NCBI RefSeq assembly: GCF_029893805.1
Contig: NZ_JARXYP010000002.1
Span: 7,564,001-7,628,000, forward strand
Source of the DNA: Streptomyces sp. SAI-135
GTDB lineage: Bacteria; Actinomycetota; Actinomycetes; Streptomycetales; Streptomycetaceae
DNA length: 64,000 nt
Direction of reading: 5' to 3'
The translations under genes were made by a program, and so were the position numbers. The notes under the pieces are model-generated. The model made no database searches and had not been told where the DNA came from. It worked only from the letters and a program-made list of their open reading frames with translations. Position 1 is the stretch's first letter. Each line of letters opens with the position of its first letter. Positions 28,025 through 35,791 of the stretch are shown here, piece after piece.

Positions 28025-28992
28025 GGCAGCAGCGCGTCGACGTCGGGGGTCTTCTTGAAGAACCCGTCCTGCTCACCCAGCTTCGCGAGCGCCTCGACGG
28101 ACTCCCTGTCGGGCTCGGCCGGCCACTTCGGCAGGGTCACCTGCGCCAGGACCGACGCCGGGATCTTGGTGTACGTCGTGATGATCTGGCGTGCCTCGTC
28201 CGGGTGGGCGTCGGCGTAGGCGAGGGACTCGGCGGTGGCCTGCTGGAACTTCTTCACCACGTCGGCGTGCTGCTGCTGGTACCGCGTCGAGGTGAAGTAC
28301 AGGGCCACCGTGGTGTTCGCGGCCACGTCCACCATCGGAGAGGCGATCACCCTGCCGCCCTGGCCCTTGATGGTGGCGAGGGCGGGCTCGACCGCGCAGG
28401 CCGCGTCCACCTGGCCGCTGTCGAGCGCGGCCGGCATCTGGTCGAAGGCCAGCTCCACGAACTTCACCTTGTCCGGGTCGCCGCCGTCCTTGCGGACCGA
28501 CTCGCGCACCGCGGACTCGTTGATGTTCTTGAGCGTGTTGATGGCGACCTTCTTGCCCTCCAGATCCTTCGCGGACGTGACGGCGCTGTCCTTCTTCACC
28601 GCGATGCCCGCGAAGTCCTTGCCCGCGACGCCCGTTGAAGCGATGCCGTTGGAGACCGCCTTGACCGGCACCCCGGAGGACTGGGCGATCAGCAGGGAGG
28701 TGACATTGGAGAATCCGAACTGGAACTGCCCGCTGGCGACCCCGGGCACGATCGCCGCGCCGCCGGACGCGGTCGATATCTGAAGCTTCAGTCCGTGCTT
28801 GCCGTAGAAGCCCTTCTTCTGGCCCAGATAGATCGGTGCGACATCGACGATCGGGATGAGTCCGAGCTTGACGGTGGTGGTGCCGCCGGACGACGATCCC
28901 GAGTCCGAGGCCCCCGAGTCGCCGGACGAACCACAGGCCGACGCGGGGATCAGTAATGCTCCGGCCGCGAGGGCGGTGAGCAGACGACGCAT
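28021..28992 (-). CDS. Substrate-binding lipoprotein, NMT1/SsuA type
   Basis: A 323-residue lipoprotein: signal MRRLLTALAAGALLIPASAC with lipid-bearing Cys20, then a Ser/Gly/Asp linker and the periplasmic-binding fold of the SsuA/TauA/THI5 family (VKLGLIPIVDVAPIYLGQKKG, VSNGIAS, AAIVPGVASGQFQFGFSN, AFDQMPAALDSGQVDAACAVEP). It gathers a small molecule outside the cell for the SsuC-type permeases. The ATG sits behind GGAGGAG and gives an exact signal peptide; the earlier in-frame start is unsupported. It is divergent from the IclR regulator gene, which likely controls it. Confidence 0.92.
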   Translation of the reverse strand: MRRLLTALAAGALLIPASACGSSGDSGASDSGSSSGGTTTVKLGLIPIVDVAPIYLGQKKGFYGKHGLKLQISTASGGAAIVPGVASGQFQFGFSNVTSLLIAQSSGVPVKAVSNGIASTGVAGKDFAGIAVKKDSAVTSAKDLEGKKVAINTLKNINESAVRESVRKDGGDPDKVKFVELAFDQMPAALDSGQVDAACAVEPALATIKGQGGRVIASPMVDVAANTTVALYFTSTRYQQQHADVVKKFQQATAESLAYADAHPDEARQIITTYTKIPASVLAQVTLPKWPAEPDRESVEALAKLGEQDGFFKKTPDVDALLP

Positions 28993-29020
28993 GGCTCCTC
29001 CTGTGCAGACTTCGTTGTTC

Positions 29021-29049
29021 CGACAGGCTGTGCTCACGACAGGCTGTGC
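29021..29049. repeat. 13-bp direct repeat in the leader of the transporter operon
   Basis: CGACAGGCTGTGC occurs at 29021-29033 and 29037-29049. The two copies lie between the predicted -10 of the transporter promoter and its start codon, so they are in the transcribed leader, where they could serve as a regulator site or an RNA element. Confidence 0.6.
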
Positions 29050-29077
29050 GCAGACCGCACAGTGGTGCTCAGCGCGA

Positions 29078-29106
29078 AAGGTATTGGTCTCGCGGGACGA
29101 GGTCAA
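29078..29106 (-). promoter_or_regulatory. Promoter of the SsuABC-type operon
   Basis: On the minus strand TTGACC (29101-29106) and TACCTT (29078-29083) are 17 bases apart. This would give a leader of about 75 bases before the ATG at 28992, containing the 13-bp direct repeat. Confidence 0.5.
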
Positions 29107-29118
29107 CACCTTTGGCTG

Positions 29119-29128
29119 ACAATATTGT
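29119..29128. promoter_or_regulatory. Palindrome ACAATATTGT, candidate IclR operator
   Basis: A perfect ten-base palindrome, extended imperfectly to TGACAATATTGTTGA, lies between the divergent IclR and transporter genes. It is 13 bases behind the predicted -35 of the transporter and 29 bases before the IclR start. Its A/T-rich core is conspicuous in this GC-rich DNA. Confidence 0.55.
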
Positions 29129-29156
29129 TGACATTTGCTCGACGGAGGCGACGACG

Positions 29157-30020
29157 ATGTCCGAAGCAGCCCGCGCGCCCCACTTCGTCCGTTCCCTGGA
29201 GCGCGGCCTCGCGGTGATCCGCGCCTTCGACGCCGACCACCCGGAACTGACCCTCAGTGAGGTCGCCGGCCTCTGCGGGCTGACCCGCGCGGCGGCCCGC
29301 CGCTTCCTGCTGACCCTGGCCGACCTCGGGTACGTCCGCGCCGACGGTCGCACCTACCGGCTCACCCCGCGCGTGCTGGAGCTCGGCTACTCCTACCTGT
29401 CGAGCTTCTCGCTCGCCCAGATCGCCGAGCCGCATCTGGAGCAACTGGTCGTGCGGACACGGGAGTCGTCGTCCCTGTGCGTGCTCGACGGCGACGACGT
29501 GGTGTACGTGGCCCGGGTGCCCGCGCGCCGCATCATGACCGCGGCGATCACCGTCGGCACCCGCTTCCCGGCCCATGTCACCTCCGTCGGCCGGGTGATC
29601 CTCGCGCACCTGCCGCAGGAGGACATCGAAGTACGCCTGGCGCACGCCGAGTTGACTCCACTTACCGCCCGCACGCTCGTCTCCGCGGACCTGCTGCGGG
29701 CGGAACTCGACCGGGTGCGCCGGCAGGGGTACGCCCTCGTCGACCAGGAACTGGAGGAGGGGCTGCGCTCGATCGCCGCCCCGGTGCGGGACCGGGGCGG
29801 CGAGGTGGTGGCGGCGGTCAACATCCCCGTGCAGGCGGGGCGTACGACCCTGGCCGCGGTACGGCGGGACCTGCTGCCGCCGCTGCTGGAGACGGTCGCC
29901 GGGATCGAGGCGGACCTGCGGATGTCCACCCTGGCTACAGGTCCAGCACGAGCTTCTTCCCCCGGCACCGGGACACACAGATCATCATCGTCTCCCCGGC
30001 CTCCCGCTCCTCGTCCGTGA
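29157..30020 (+). CDS. IclR-family transcriptional regulator
   Basis: A 287-residue regulator: N-terminal winged helix (RSLERGLAVIRAFDADHPEL, SEVAGLCGLTRAAARRFLLTL) and an IclR effector-binding domain (about 90-255, with VGTRFPAHVTSVGRVILAHLP and RSIAAPVRDRGGEVVAAVNI). The sequence resembles PcaR/PobR-type regulators of aromatic catabolism. The ATG follows GGAGG. The last 25 or so residues, Ser/Pro/Arg-rich, run 86 bases into the convergent reductase gene and lie beyond the normal family end near IEADLRMS. It is placed to control both the divergent importer and the Rieske oxygenase operon. Confidence 0.91.
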   Translation: MSEAARAPHFVRSLERGLAVIRAFDADHPELTLSEVAGLCGLTRAAARRFLLTLADLGYVRADGRTYRLTPRVLELGYSYLSSFSLAQIAEPHLEQLVVRTRESSSLCVLDGDDVVYVARVPARRIMTAAITVGTRFPAHVTSVGRVILAHLPQEDIEVRLAHAELTPLTARTLVSADLLRAELDRVRRQGYALVDQELEEGLRSIAAPVRDRGGEVVAAVNIPVQAGRTTLAAVRRDLLPPLLETVAGIEADLRMSTLATGPARASSPGTGTHRSSSSPRPPAPRP

Positions 30021-30873
30021 GCACGGAGTCCCGGTGGTCCGGGGTGCCGTCGAGAACGTCGGTCTCACAGGTGCCGCAGGTGCCCTCGGTGCAGGAGAAC
30101 AGCACCTCGACACCGGCCGCGCGGACGGCGTCGAGCACCGAGACGTCCGGAGCGACCGTGATCGTCGTGCCGGTCTGCGCCAGCTCGACCTCGAACTGCG
30201 TGTTCTCGCCCTCCGGCCGGTACTTGGGCGTGAACCGTTCCATGTGCAGCAGCCCCGCCGGGCAGCGCTCCTCCACCGCGTCGAGCAGCGGGCCGGGCCC
30301 GCAGCAGTAGACCAGGGTCCCCTCCGGTACGCCGTCCAGCACCGGGGCGAGGTCCAGGAGGCCGGTCTCGTCCTGGGGGGCCACGGTGACGCGGTCGCCG
30401 TAGCGGCTCAACTCCTCGGTGAACGCCATGGATCCGAGGGTCCGCCCCCCGTACAGCAGGGTCCACTCCGCGCCCGCTTCCTCCGCCGCCGCGAGCATGG
30501 GGAGGATCGGGGTGATGCCGATGCCGCCCGCGACGAACCGGTACCGCGGCGCCGGCCGCAGGGCGAAGTGGTTGCGCGGCCCGCGCACCCGCACCTTGTC
30601 GCCCTGCCTCAACTGCTGGTGCACATGGGCGGATCCGCCGCGTCCCTCGGGCTCACGGAGCACGGCGATCCGCCAGCACGAACGGTCCGACGGGTCGCCG
30701 CACAGCGAGTACTGCCGCTCCAGACCGGGGCCGAGCAGCACGTCGATGTGGGCGCCGGGCTCCCATGCCGGGAGCTGCTCGCCCAGCGGGTGGCGCAGGG
30801 TGAGGGCGAGCACGCCGTCGGCCGCCGCATCCCTGCGGTCGACGACGAGTTCGGCTTCGTACGCGTCACTCAT
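29935..30873 (-). CDS. Oxidoreductase with flavin, NAD and [2Fe-2S] domains (VanB type)
   Basis: A 312-residue electron-transfer partner of the Rieske oxygenase. In order: FNR-type flavin domain (RQYSLCGDP), NAD(P)H domain (AGGIGITPILPM, VYCCGPGPLLDAV) and C-terminal plant-type ferredoxin, with cluster cysteines C261, C266 and C269 (CTEGTCGTC) plus a fourth in MICVSRC. This domain order, cluster last, is that of vanillate demethylase reductase and phthalate dioxygenase reductase. The ATG overlaps the stop of the 67-residue protein (ATGA). Its 3' end overlaps the IclR gene tail by 86 bases. Confidence 0.93.
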   Translation of the reverse strand: MSDAYEAELVVDRRDAAADGVLALTLRHPLGEQLPAWEPGAHIDVLLGPGLERQYSLCGDPSDRSCWRIAVLREPEGRGGSAHVHQQLRQGDKVRVRGPRNHFALRPAPRYRFVAGGIGITPILPMLAAAEEAGAEWTLLYGGRTLGSMAFTEELSRYGDRVTVAPQDETGLLDLAPVLDGVPEGTLVYCCGPGPLLDAVEERCPAGLLHMERFTPKYRPEGENTQFEVELAQTGTTITVAPDVSVLDAVRAAGVEVLFSCTEGTCGTCETDVLDGTPDHRDSVLTDEEREAGETMMICVSRCRGKKLVLDL

Positions 30874-31073
30874 GAACTGTTTCCTCGCGGCTCGGGTGCG
30901 GGCGGCTCGTGTTTCTGGGGTGAGTGCCCGTTCGGGTGGGCGAGCATCCACTCCCACATCTCGACCGGGTCCTGCGAGGTGTGCTCGCGGCCGCAGTGAC
31001 AGGTGCCGCGCAGGGTGTCGGTGCCCGGCAGCCAGTCGATGCGGTAGACCTCCCCGGTGGACGCGGCACTCAC
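30870..31073 (-). CDS. 67-residue Cys/His protein locked between Rieske oxygenase and reductase
   Basis: A small soluble protein with a C25-H26-C27-x3-H31 motif (TCHCGREH), then an amphipathic stretch PVEMWEWMLAHP with His46 and His50, and a Pro/Glu-rich tail. The Cys/His spacing suggests a zinc or iron site. It overlaps the oxygenase stop (GTGA) and the reductase start (ATGA), so all three are translated as one unit and probably in fixed ratio. I know no function for it; a role in cluster assembly, in oxygenase-reductase docking or as an accessory subunit is possible. Confidence 0.75.
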   Translation of the reverse strand: MSAASTGEVYRIDWLPGTDTLRGTCHCGREHTSQDPVEMWEWMLAHPNGHSPQKHEPPAPEPRGNSS

Positions 31074-32143
31074 AGGACCTTCTCCACGGGCTTGTCGCCC
31101 TCCTCGACGAGACGGGCGAGGATACGGCGGGCGGCGAGGCCGCCGGTGTCGATGTTGATGCTGAGCTCCTGGTAGCCGGAGCGCTCGGTGCCGAGCGTCC
31201 GCTGGAGCAGGTTGAGCGCGTCGACGTCCTGCATGACCACGGTGTGGTTGTTGCCCCGCAGGAACTCGGTGACCTCGGCGTCCTCGGTCGCCCAGTCGCG
31301 CGAGACCATCCAGAAGTCGTACACGTGCCCGTCGCTGGACGGTGTGATGGCGTACGTGATCTCGGTGTGGAAGCCGTTCGGGTCGCTGCCGTCGGCCTCG
31401 GGGAGCACACCGACCGGGGCGATCCGGCTGTGCAGCAGGTACAGGCAGGGGGCGTGGTACTCGATGTCCTGCCAGCGCGTGATCCGGCCCTCGATACCGG
31501 TGGATTTGGCGTAGAACGGCGGGCAGGCGGCGTCGTCCATGTGCCGGCTGACCCGGACGATGCCCGCGCCCTCGTCGACCTCCGTGGTGATCGGCGTCTC
31601 GGCGACCTCCGGGGTGCCGATGTAGCCGCCGTGCAGATAGGTCTCGTGGGACAGGTCGAGGAGGTTGTCGACGAGCAGGCCGTAGTCGGCGTCGATCGGC
31701 TCCATGCCGCGGACGGTGACCCAGCCGGGGGAGTCGAGGTGCCGGGCCCTCGGGATGGTGTCCGCGTCGGCGAGCGCCGGGTCGCCGATCCACACCCAGA
31801 CCAGGGAGTCCAGTTCGGCGACCGGGTAGGAGGCGACGCGCGCGGTGCGCGGTACGCGCTTCTGGCCCGGCACGTACACACAGGTGCCCGTCGTGTCGTA
31901 CGTGAACCCGTGGTACCCGCACACGATCCGGTCGCCGTCGAGCCGGCTCGGCTTCTCGTGCAGCGGGAACCGGCGGTGCACACACCGGTCGGCCAGCGCG
32001 ACCGGCGTCCCGTCCTCCTCGGTGCGGTAGAGGACGAGCGGCTCACCGAGGATCGTCCGGCCGAGCAGTTCCTCGCGTCCCACCTCGTGGCTGTAGGCGG
32101 CGACGTACCACTGGTTCCTGGCGAAGGCGGTCGTGTGCGGCAT
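31070..32143 (-). CDS. Rieske non-heme iron oxygenase, alpha subunit (VanA type)
   Basis: A 357-residue oxygenase of the VanA/phthalate-dioxygenase (type IA) group, typically doing O- or N-demethylation or ring hydroxylation. The Rieske cluster ligands are C54, H56, C75 and H78 (RCVHRRFP ... CGYHGF). The catalytic iron site is DNLLDLSHETYLH with H166 and H171; the bridging Asp before it is in DNLLD. The C-terminus supplies the third iron ligand region (QDVDALNLLQ). Electrons come from the VanB-type reductase two genes on. The substrate is not identifiable; IclR and the importer suggest an imported aromatic or heterocycle. Confidence 0.92.
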   Translation of the reverse strand: MPHTTAFARNQWYVAAYSHEVGREELLGRTILGEPLVLYRTEEDGTPVALADRCVHRRFPLHEKPSRLDGDRIVCGYHGFTYDTTGTCVYVPGQKRVPRTARVASYPVAELDSLVWVWIGDPALADADTIPRARHLDSPGWVTVRGMEPIDADYGLLVDNLLDLSHETYLHGGYIGTPEVAETPITTEVDEGAGIVRVSRHMDDAACPPFYAKSTGIEGRITRWQDIEYHAPCLYLLHSRIAPVGVLPEADGSDPNGFHTEITYAITPSSDGHVYDFWMVSRDWATEDAEVTEFLRGNNHTVVMQDVDALNLLQRTLGTERSGYQELSINIDTGGLAARRILARLVEEGDKPVEKVL

Positions 32144-32211
32144 CGTTGCGGCTCCCGTCTGTCTGCTGTGCTGGCATCGTCTGGGCGCTCGCCGGGGGTC
32201 GGCAACACCGC

Positions 32212-32226
32212 TTCCGCCTCACGGAA
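32212..32226. promoter_or_regulatory. TTCCG-N5-CGGAA inverted repeat, candidate IclR operator
   Basis: A 15-base inverted repeat (TTCCG CCTCA CGGAA) lies 69 bases upstream of the Rieske gene in its 209-base divergent region. TTCC/GGAA arms are common in IclR-family operators. Apart from this and AGGAG at 32343 I see nothing else definite there. Confidence 0.4.
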
Positions 32227-32352
32227 GAGGAAGCCTGTGAGGAAAGGTGGCTCCGACTCCTGCTCCGGCACAGCCCAGGACGCATGGGCCTCCCTCCGGC
32301 CGGTCTGCGTATGCTCGTCCGGCCGTCGACCGGGAGAGGCTGAGGAGTGCAC

Positions 32353-32898
32353 ATGCTGAGGTTGCTCGGCTTCTTCGACGACTTCGGCCACCCCCGCGAG
32401 GTGTCCACGGGACCGCTGGCGGCCCAGGTGCGGGTGACCGGCGAACCGGACGAAGCGCACATCGTCGCGTACCTGGACCACGGGCATCGCCTCACCTCCT
32501 TCATGGAGGCAGGGGTCGACGCCCTCACCGGTGAGGTCCACCGGCACACCTCCGGCTGCTCGTCGCTCGTCACCGACGGCGTGTGGGTGTGGCGCGCGGA
32601 CTTCGCGCACTATCTGGAGACGTACCACGTGCCGTTGCCCGCGGACTTCCTCGCCCGGGTGCGAGGACTCAGCCACCGGATGCCGGATCTCGTCGGTGCA
32701 GACTTCGCACCCGTCCACGACGAACTCGTCCGGGGATTCGGCTGGGCCTCGGCGGAGCCGTGGGACACGGAGACCGTCCTTCCCCCACCGGCCCGCACGG
32801 TCGCGACCCGTGCGGAATTCGTCGCCAGGGCCCGGCGTGACCGGCCGGTCGGCTCCTGGGGCAGGACACCACGCAAACCGCGAAGGGACACACAGTGA
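32353..32898 (+). CDS. Hypothetical protein upstream of the deaminase
   Basis: A 181-residue soluble protein (MLRLLGFFDDFGHPREVSTG, ... VHRHTSGCSSLVTDGVWVWRADFAHYLETYHVPLP ...). It is rich in aromatic residues and His, without signal peptide or membrane helix. The ATG at 32353 is well placed behind AGGAG; a GTG two codons earlier is possible. It overlaps the deaminase start by GTGA, so the two act together. The sequence suggests a compact mixed alpha/beta fold, but I do not recognise a family. Confidence 0.72.
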   Translation: MLRLLGFFDDFGHPREVSTGPLAAQVRVTGEPDEAHIVAYLDHGHRLTSFMEAGVDALTGEVHRHTSGCSSLVTDGVWVWRADFAHYLETYHVPLPADFLARVRGLSHRMPDLVGADFAPVHDELVRGFGWASAEPWDTETVLPPPARTVATRAEFVARARRDRPVGSWGRTPRKPRRDTQ

Positions 32899-33503
32899 TC
32901 GACATCGCCAGGGAGTACCGCGTCGCCCTGCCCGACTGGATCGACGAGGAACTCGCCCACGTGCCGGCGGCCCTGCCCTCCCGCGAGGACCGCATGCGCC
33001 TCGTGCACCGCCTCGCCGACCGCAACTGGCGCGAGGGCGACGGCGGCCCGTTCGCCGCGCTGGTCGCCGAGCGGGAGAGCGGCAGGATCGTCTCGGCCGG
33101 AGTCAACGTCGTCCTCTCCTCCGGGGTCTCCAGCGCGCACGCCGAGGTCGTCGCGCTCGGCCTCGCCCAGGCTGCCACCGGCAGCTGGGACCTGGGCGGT
33201 GACGGTCTGCCCCCTCATGAACTGGTCGTCAACTGGCGCCCCTGCGTGCAGTGTTACGGCGCCACCATGTGGTCCGGCGTGCGCGGCCTGGTGGTCGCCG
33301 GGGAGGGGCCGGAACTGGAGGAACTCACCACGTTCGACGAGGGCCCGCTCGGCGCGGACTGGGCGGAACAGTTCGAGACGCGGGGCATCGAGGTCGTCGG
33401 AGACGTCCTGAGGGACGGGGCGCTCGCGGTGTTCCGCGACTACCGCGAGGCGATCGACGCGGGCGAGGTCGTCGTCTACAACGCCCGCGGGAAAGCGGGG
33501 TAA
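32895..33503 (+). CDS. Nucleoside/base deaminase of the cytidine deaminase superfamily
   Basis: A 202-residue zinc deaminase. The zinc site is H82-A-E84 (Glu84 as proton shuttle) and P116-C117-V-Q-C120. This HAE...PCxxC arrangement is that of guanine deaminase, tRNA adenosine deaminase and related enzymes. The usual PCPMC is PCVQC here, while WMWSGV is replaced by ATMWSGV, so the substrate may be unusual. GTGA overlap with the preceding unknown gene. With the divergent Rieske demethylase-like operon it could take part in breakdown of an amino-substituted heterocycle; that is inference. The 168 bases after it up to the phospholipase gene hold no clear terminator. Confidence 0.85.
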   Translation: MIDIAREYRVALPDWIDEELAHVPAALPSREDRMRLVHRLADRNWREGDGGPFAALVAERESGRIVSAGVNVVLSSGVSSAHAEVVALGLAQAATGSWDLGGDGLPPHELVVNWRPCVQCYGATMWSGVRGLVVAGEGPELEELTTFDEGPLGADWAEQFETRGIEVVGDVLRDGALAVFRDYREAIDAGEVVVYNARGKAG

Positions 33504-33671
33504 GTCCCCGCCCCGGAAGGAGACCTCGACTCCGACGCCTCCCGTACCCCCGACTTTCACACCGGCGCCACCGCACCCTTCCCTGACGTTCGTTGCCCTT
33601 GGAACACTCGCTGCGCGCACCTTCCGTCACTTTCGGGCCATCGATGCGCAGGATTGAGAGGTCCCTCACTC

Positions 33672-35726
33672 ATGTCCGACGTCAACCGGCGCAGATTCCT
33701 CCAACTCGCGGGCGCCACCACGGCCTTCACCGCCCTGTCGAGCAGCATCCAGCGCGCCGCAGCGCTCCCGGCCCACCACCGCACCGGGACCATCGAGGAC
33801 GTCGAGCACGTCGTCGTCCTGATGCAGGAGAACCGGTCCTTCGACCACTACTTCGGCTCGCTCAGAGGTGTTCGCGGCTTCGGGGACCCGCGACCGGTGA
33901 CGCTGGAGAACGGGAAGTCCGTATGGCACCAGACGGACCGGAACGGCAAGGAGATCCTGCCGTTCCGTCCCGAGGCGAACGACCTGGGCATGCAGTTCAT
34001 CCAGGACCTCCCGCACGGCTGGAACGACGGACACGCCGCCTTCAACGGGGGCAAGTACGACAAATGGGTCCCGAACAAGGGGTCCACGACCATGGCGTAC
34101 CTGACCCGCGAGGACATTCCCTTCCACTACGCCCTCGCCGATGCCTTCACCGTCTGCGACGCCTACCACTGCTCCTTCATCGGCTCGACCGACCCGAACC
34201 GCTACTACATGTGGACCGGCTACACGGGCAACGACGGCCAGGGCGGCGGCCCGGTCCTCGGCAACGACGAGGCCGGCTACGGCTGGACCACCTACCCCGA
34301 GCGGCTGGAGAAGGCCGGCGTCTCCTGGAAGATCTACCAGGACATCGGCGACGGCCTGGACGCGAACGGCAGTTGGGGCTGGATCCAGGACGCCTACCGC
34401 GGCAACTACGGCGACAACTCGCTGCTCTACTTCAACCAGTACCGGGGCGCCGAGCCCGGTGACCCGCTGTACGACAAGGCCCGCACCGGCACCGACTACA
34501 CCAAGGGCGAGGGCTACTTCGACCGGCTCAGGGCCGACGTCAAAGCCGGCAGGCTCCCGCAGGTCTCCTGGATCGTCGCCCCCGAGGCCTTCACCGAGCA
34601 CCCCAACTGGCCCGCGAACTACGGCGCCTGGTACATCGCCCAGGTCCTGGACGCGCTGACCTCGGACCCGAAGGTGTGGGCGAAGACCGCCCTGTTCATC
34701 ACCTACGACGAGAACGACGGCTTCTTCGACCACGTGGTCCCCGCCTTCCCGCCCGGCTCGGCGGCCCAGGGCAAGTCCACCGTCGACCCCGCCCTCGACC
34801 TGTTCAAGGGCGACGCCGGACACCCGGCGGGCCCGTACGGGCTCGGACAGCGTGTGCCGATGCTCGTCGTCTCGCCCTGGAGCAAGGGCGGTTACGTCTG
34901 TTCCGAGACGCTCGACCACACCTCGATCATCCGCTTCCTGGAACGCCGATTCGGCGTCCACGAGCCCAACATCTCGCCCTGGCGGCGGGCCGTGTGCGGT
35001 GACCTGACCGCGGCCTTCGACTTCACCCGAAGGGACACCGAGCCGGTCGCCCTCCCGGACACCGACGGCTACGAGCCGCCGGACCGCGAGCGCCACCCCG
35101 ACTACGTGCCCGTCCCGCCCGCCGTCGGCGCCCTGCCGAAGCAGGAGCGCGGCCTGCGTCCCGCCCGGCCCCTCAAGTACGTCCCGCGCGTGGACGGTTC
35201 GGTGGACGCGAAGAACGGCACGTTCACGCTGTCCTTCGCCTCCGGCGCCAAGGCCGGCGCCGCCTTCCTGGTGACGTCCGGCAACCGCACCGACGGCCCC
35301 TGGAGTTACACCACCGAGGCCGGCCGGACGGTCTCGGACACCTGGAACTCGGCGTACTCCAAGGGGGCGTACGACCTGAGCGTGCACGGCCCCGCCGGGT
35401 TCCTGCGCGTCTTCAGGGGGCCGAACAGGGCCGCGGGACCCGAGGTCACCGCCCGCCACAGCGGCGACGACGTGGAGCTGACCTTCACCAACAAGGGCTC
35501 CGGCACGGTCCGTCTGAAGGTGACGAGCGGCTACGGTGACCCGGCGCGGACCTTCACCGTGCGGCCCGGCGCCACCGTTCGGCACACCTTCGGCCTCGCC
35601 AGGAGTCGTCGCTGGTACGACCTCACGGTCACCTCCGACGCCGAGCCGGCCTTCCTCAGGCGATTCGCCGGACATGTCGAGAACGGGCGTCCCGGGGTGA
35701 GTGACCCCGCTGTAATCACCAGGTAA
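33672..35726 (+). CDS. Tat-exported phospholipase C, phosphocholine-specific type
   Basis: A 684-residue exported phospholipase C of the acid phosphatase-like superfamily (PlcN/PlcH group). Tat signal NRRRFLQLAGA (arginines near 6-8) with cleavage after about residue 35, then the catalytic domain: VVVLMQENRSFDHYFG, CDAYHCSFIGSTDPNRYYMWTG, TYDENDGFFDHV, VPMLVVSPWSKGG and DHTSIIRFLERRFG. Two C-terminal beta domains (DUF756 type, about 490-680) follow. It cleaves phosphatidylcholine or sphingomyelin outside the cell. The ATG with GAGAGG upstream was preferred to one six codons earlier. Confidence 0.94.
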   Translation: MSDVNRRRFLQLAGATTAFTALSSSIQRAAALPAHHRTGTIEDVEHVVVLMQENRSFDHYFGSLRGVRGFGDPRPVTLENGKSVWHQTDRNGKEILPFRPEANDLGMQFIQDLPHGWNDGHAAFNGGKYDKWVPNKGSTTMAYLTREDIPFHYALADAFTVCDAYHCSFIGSTDPNRYYMWTGYTGNDGQGGGPVLGNDEAGYGWTTYPERLEKAGVSWKIYQDIGDGLDANGSWGWIQDAYRGNYGDNSLLYFNQYRGAEPGDPLYDKARTGTDYTKGEGYFDRLRADVKAGRLPQVSWIVAPEAFTEHPNWPANYGAWYIAQVLDALTSDPKVWAKTALFITYDENDGFFDHVVPAFPPGSAAQGKSTVDPALDLFKGDAGHPAGPYGLGQRVPMLVVSPWSKGGYVCSETLDHTSIIRFLERRFGVHEPNISPWRRAVCGDLTAAFDFTRRDTEPVALPDTDGYEPPDRERHPDYVPVPPAVGALPKQERGLRPARPLKYVPRVDGSVDAKNGTFTLSFASGAKAGAAFLVTSGNRTDGPWSYTTEAGRTVSDTWNSAYSKGAYDLSVHGPAGFLRVFRGPNRAAGPEVTARHSGDDVELTFTNKGSGTVRLKVTSGYGDPARTFTVRPGATVRHTFGLARSRRWYDLTVTSDAEPAFLRRFAGHVENGRPGVSDPAVITR

Positions 35727-35770
35727 AGCCGCCAGGAGAAGCGTCGAACACGTGGCCGGATCGCGGTGGT

Positions 35771-35791
35771 ACCGGGGTAGTGTGCCCCGGT
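35771..35791 (+). promoter_or_regulatory. Seven-bp inverted repeat around a TAGTGT -10, likely leaderless start
   Basis: ACCGGGG (35771-35777) and CCCCGGT (35785-35791) flank TAGTGTG. TAGTGT at 35778-35783 fits a -10 box seven bases before the GTG at 35790, which suggests a leaderless mRNA. The repeat could be an operator over the promoter. No good -35 is seen. Confidence 0.4.

Noticed and set aside
30870..31985. Long frame of 371 codons containing the 67-residue protein
   Set aside because: Its upstream part is antisense-like noise overlapping the Rieske gene in another frame. Only the end from the GTG at 31073 has coding character and coupling overlaps.
33504..33671. PHO box before the phospholipase C gene
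   Set aside because: Only loose GTTC-like words are present, without the 11-base direct-repeat pattern.
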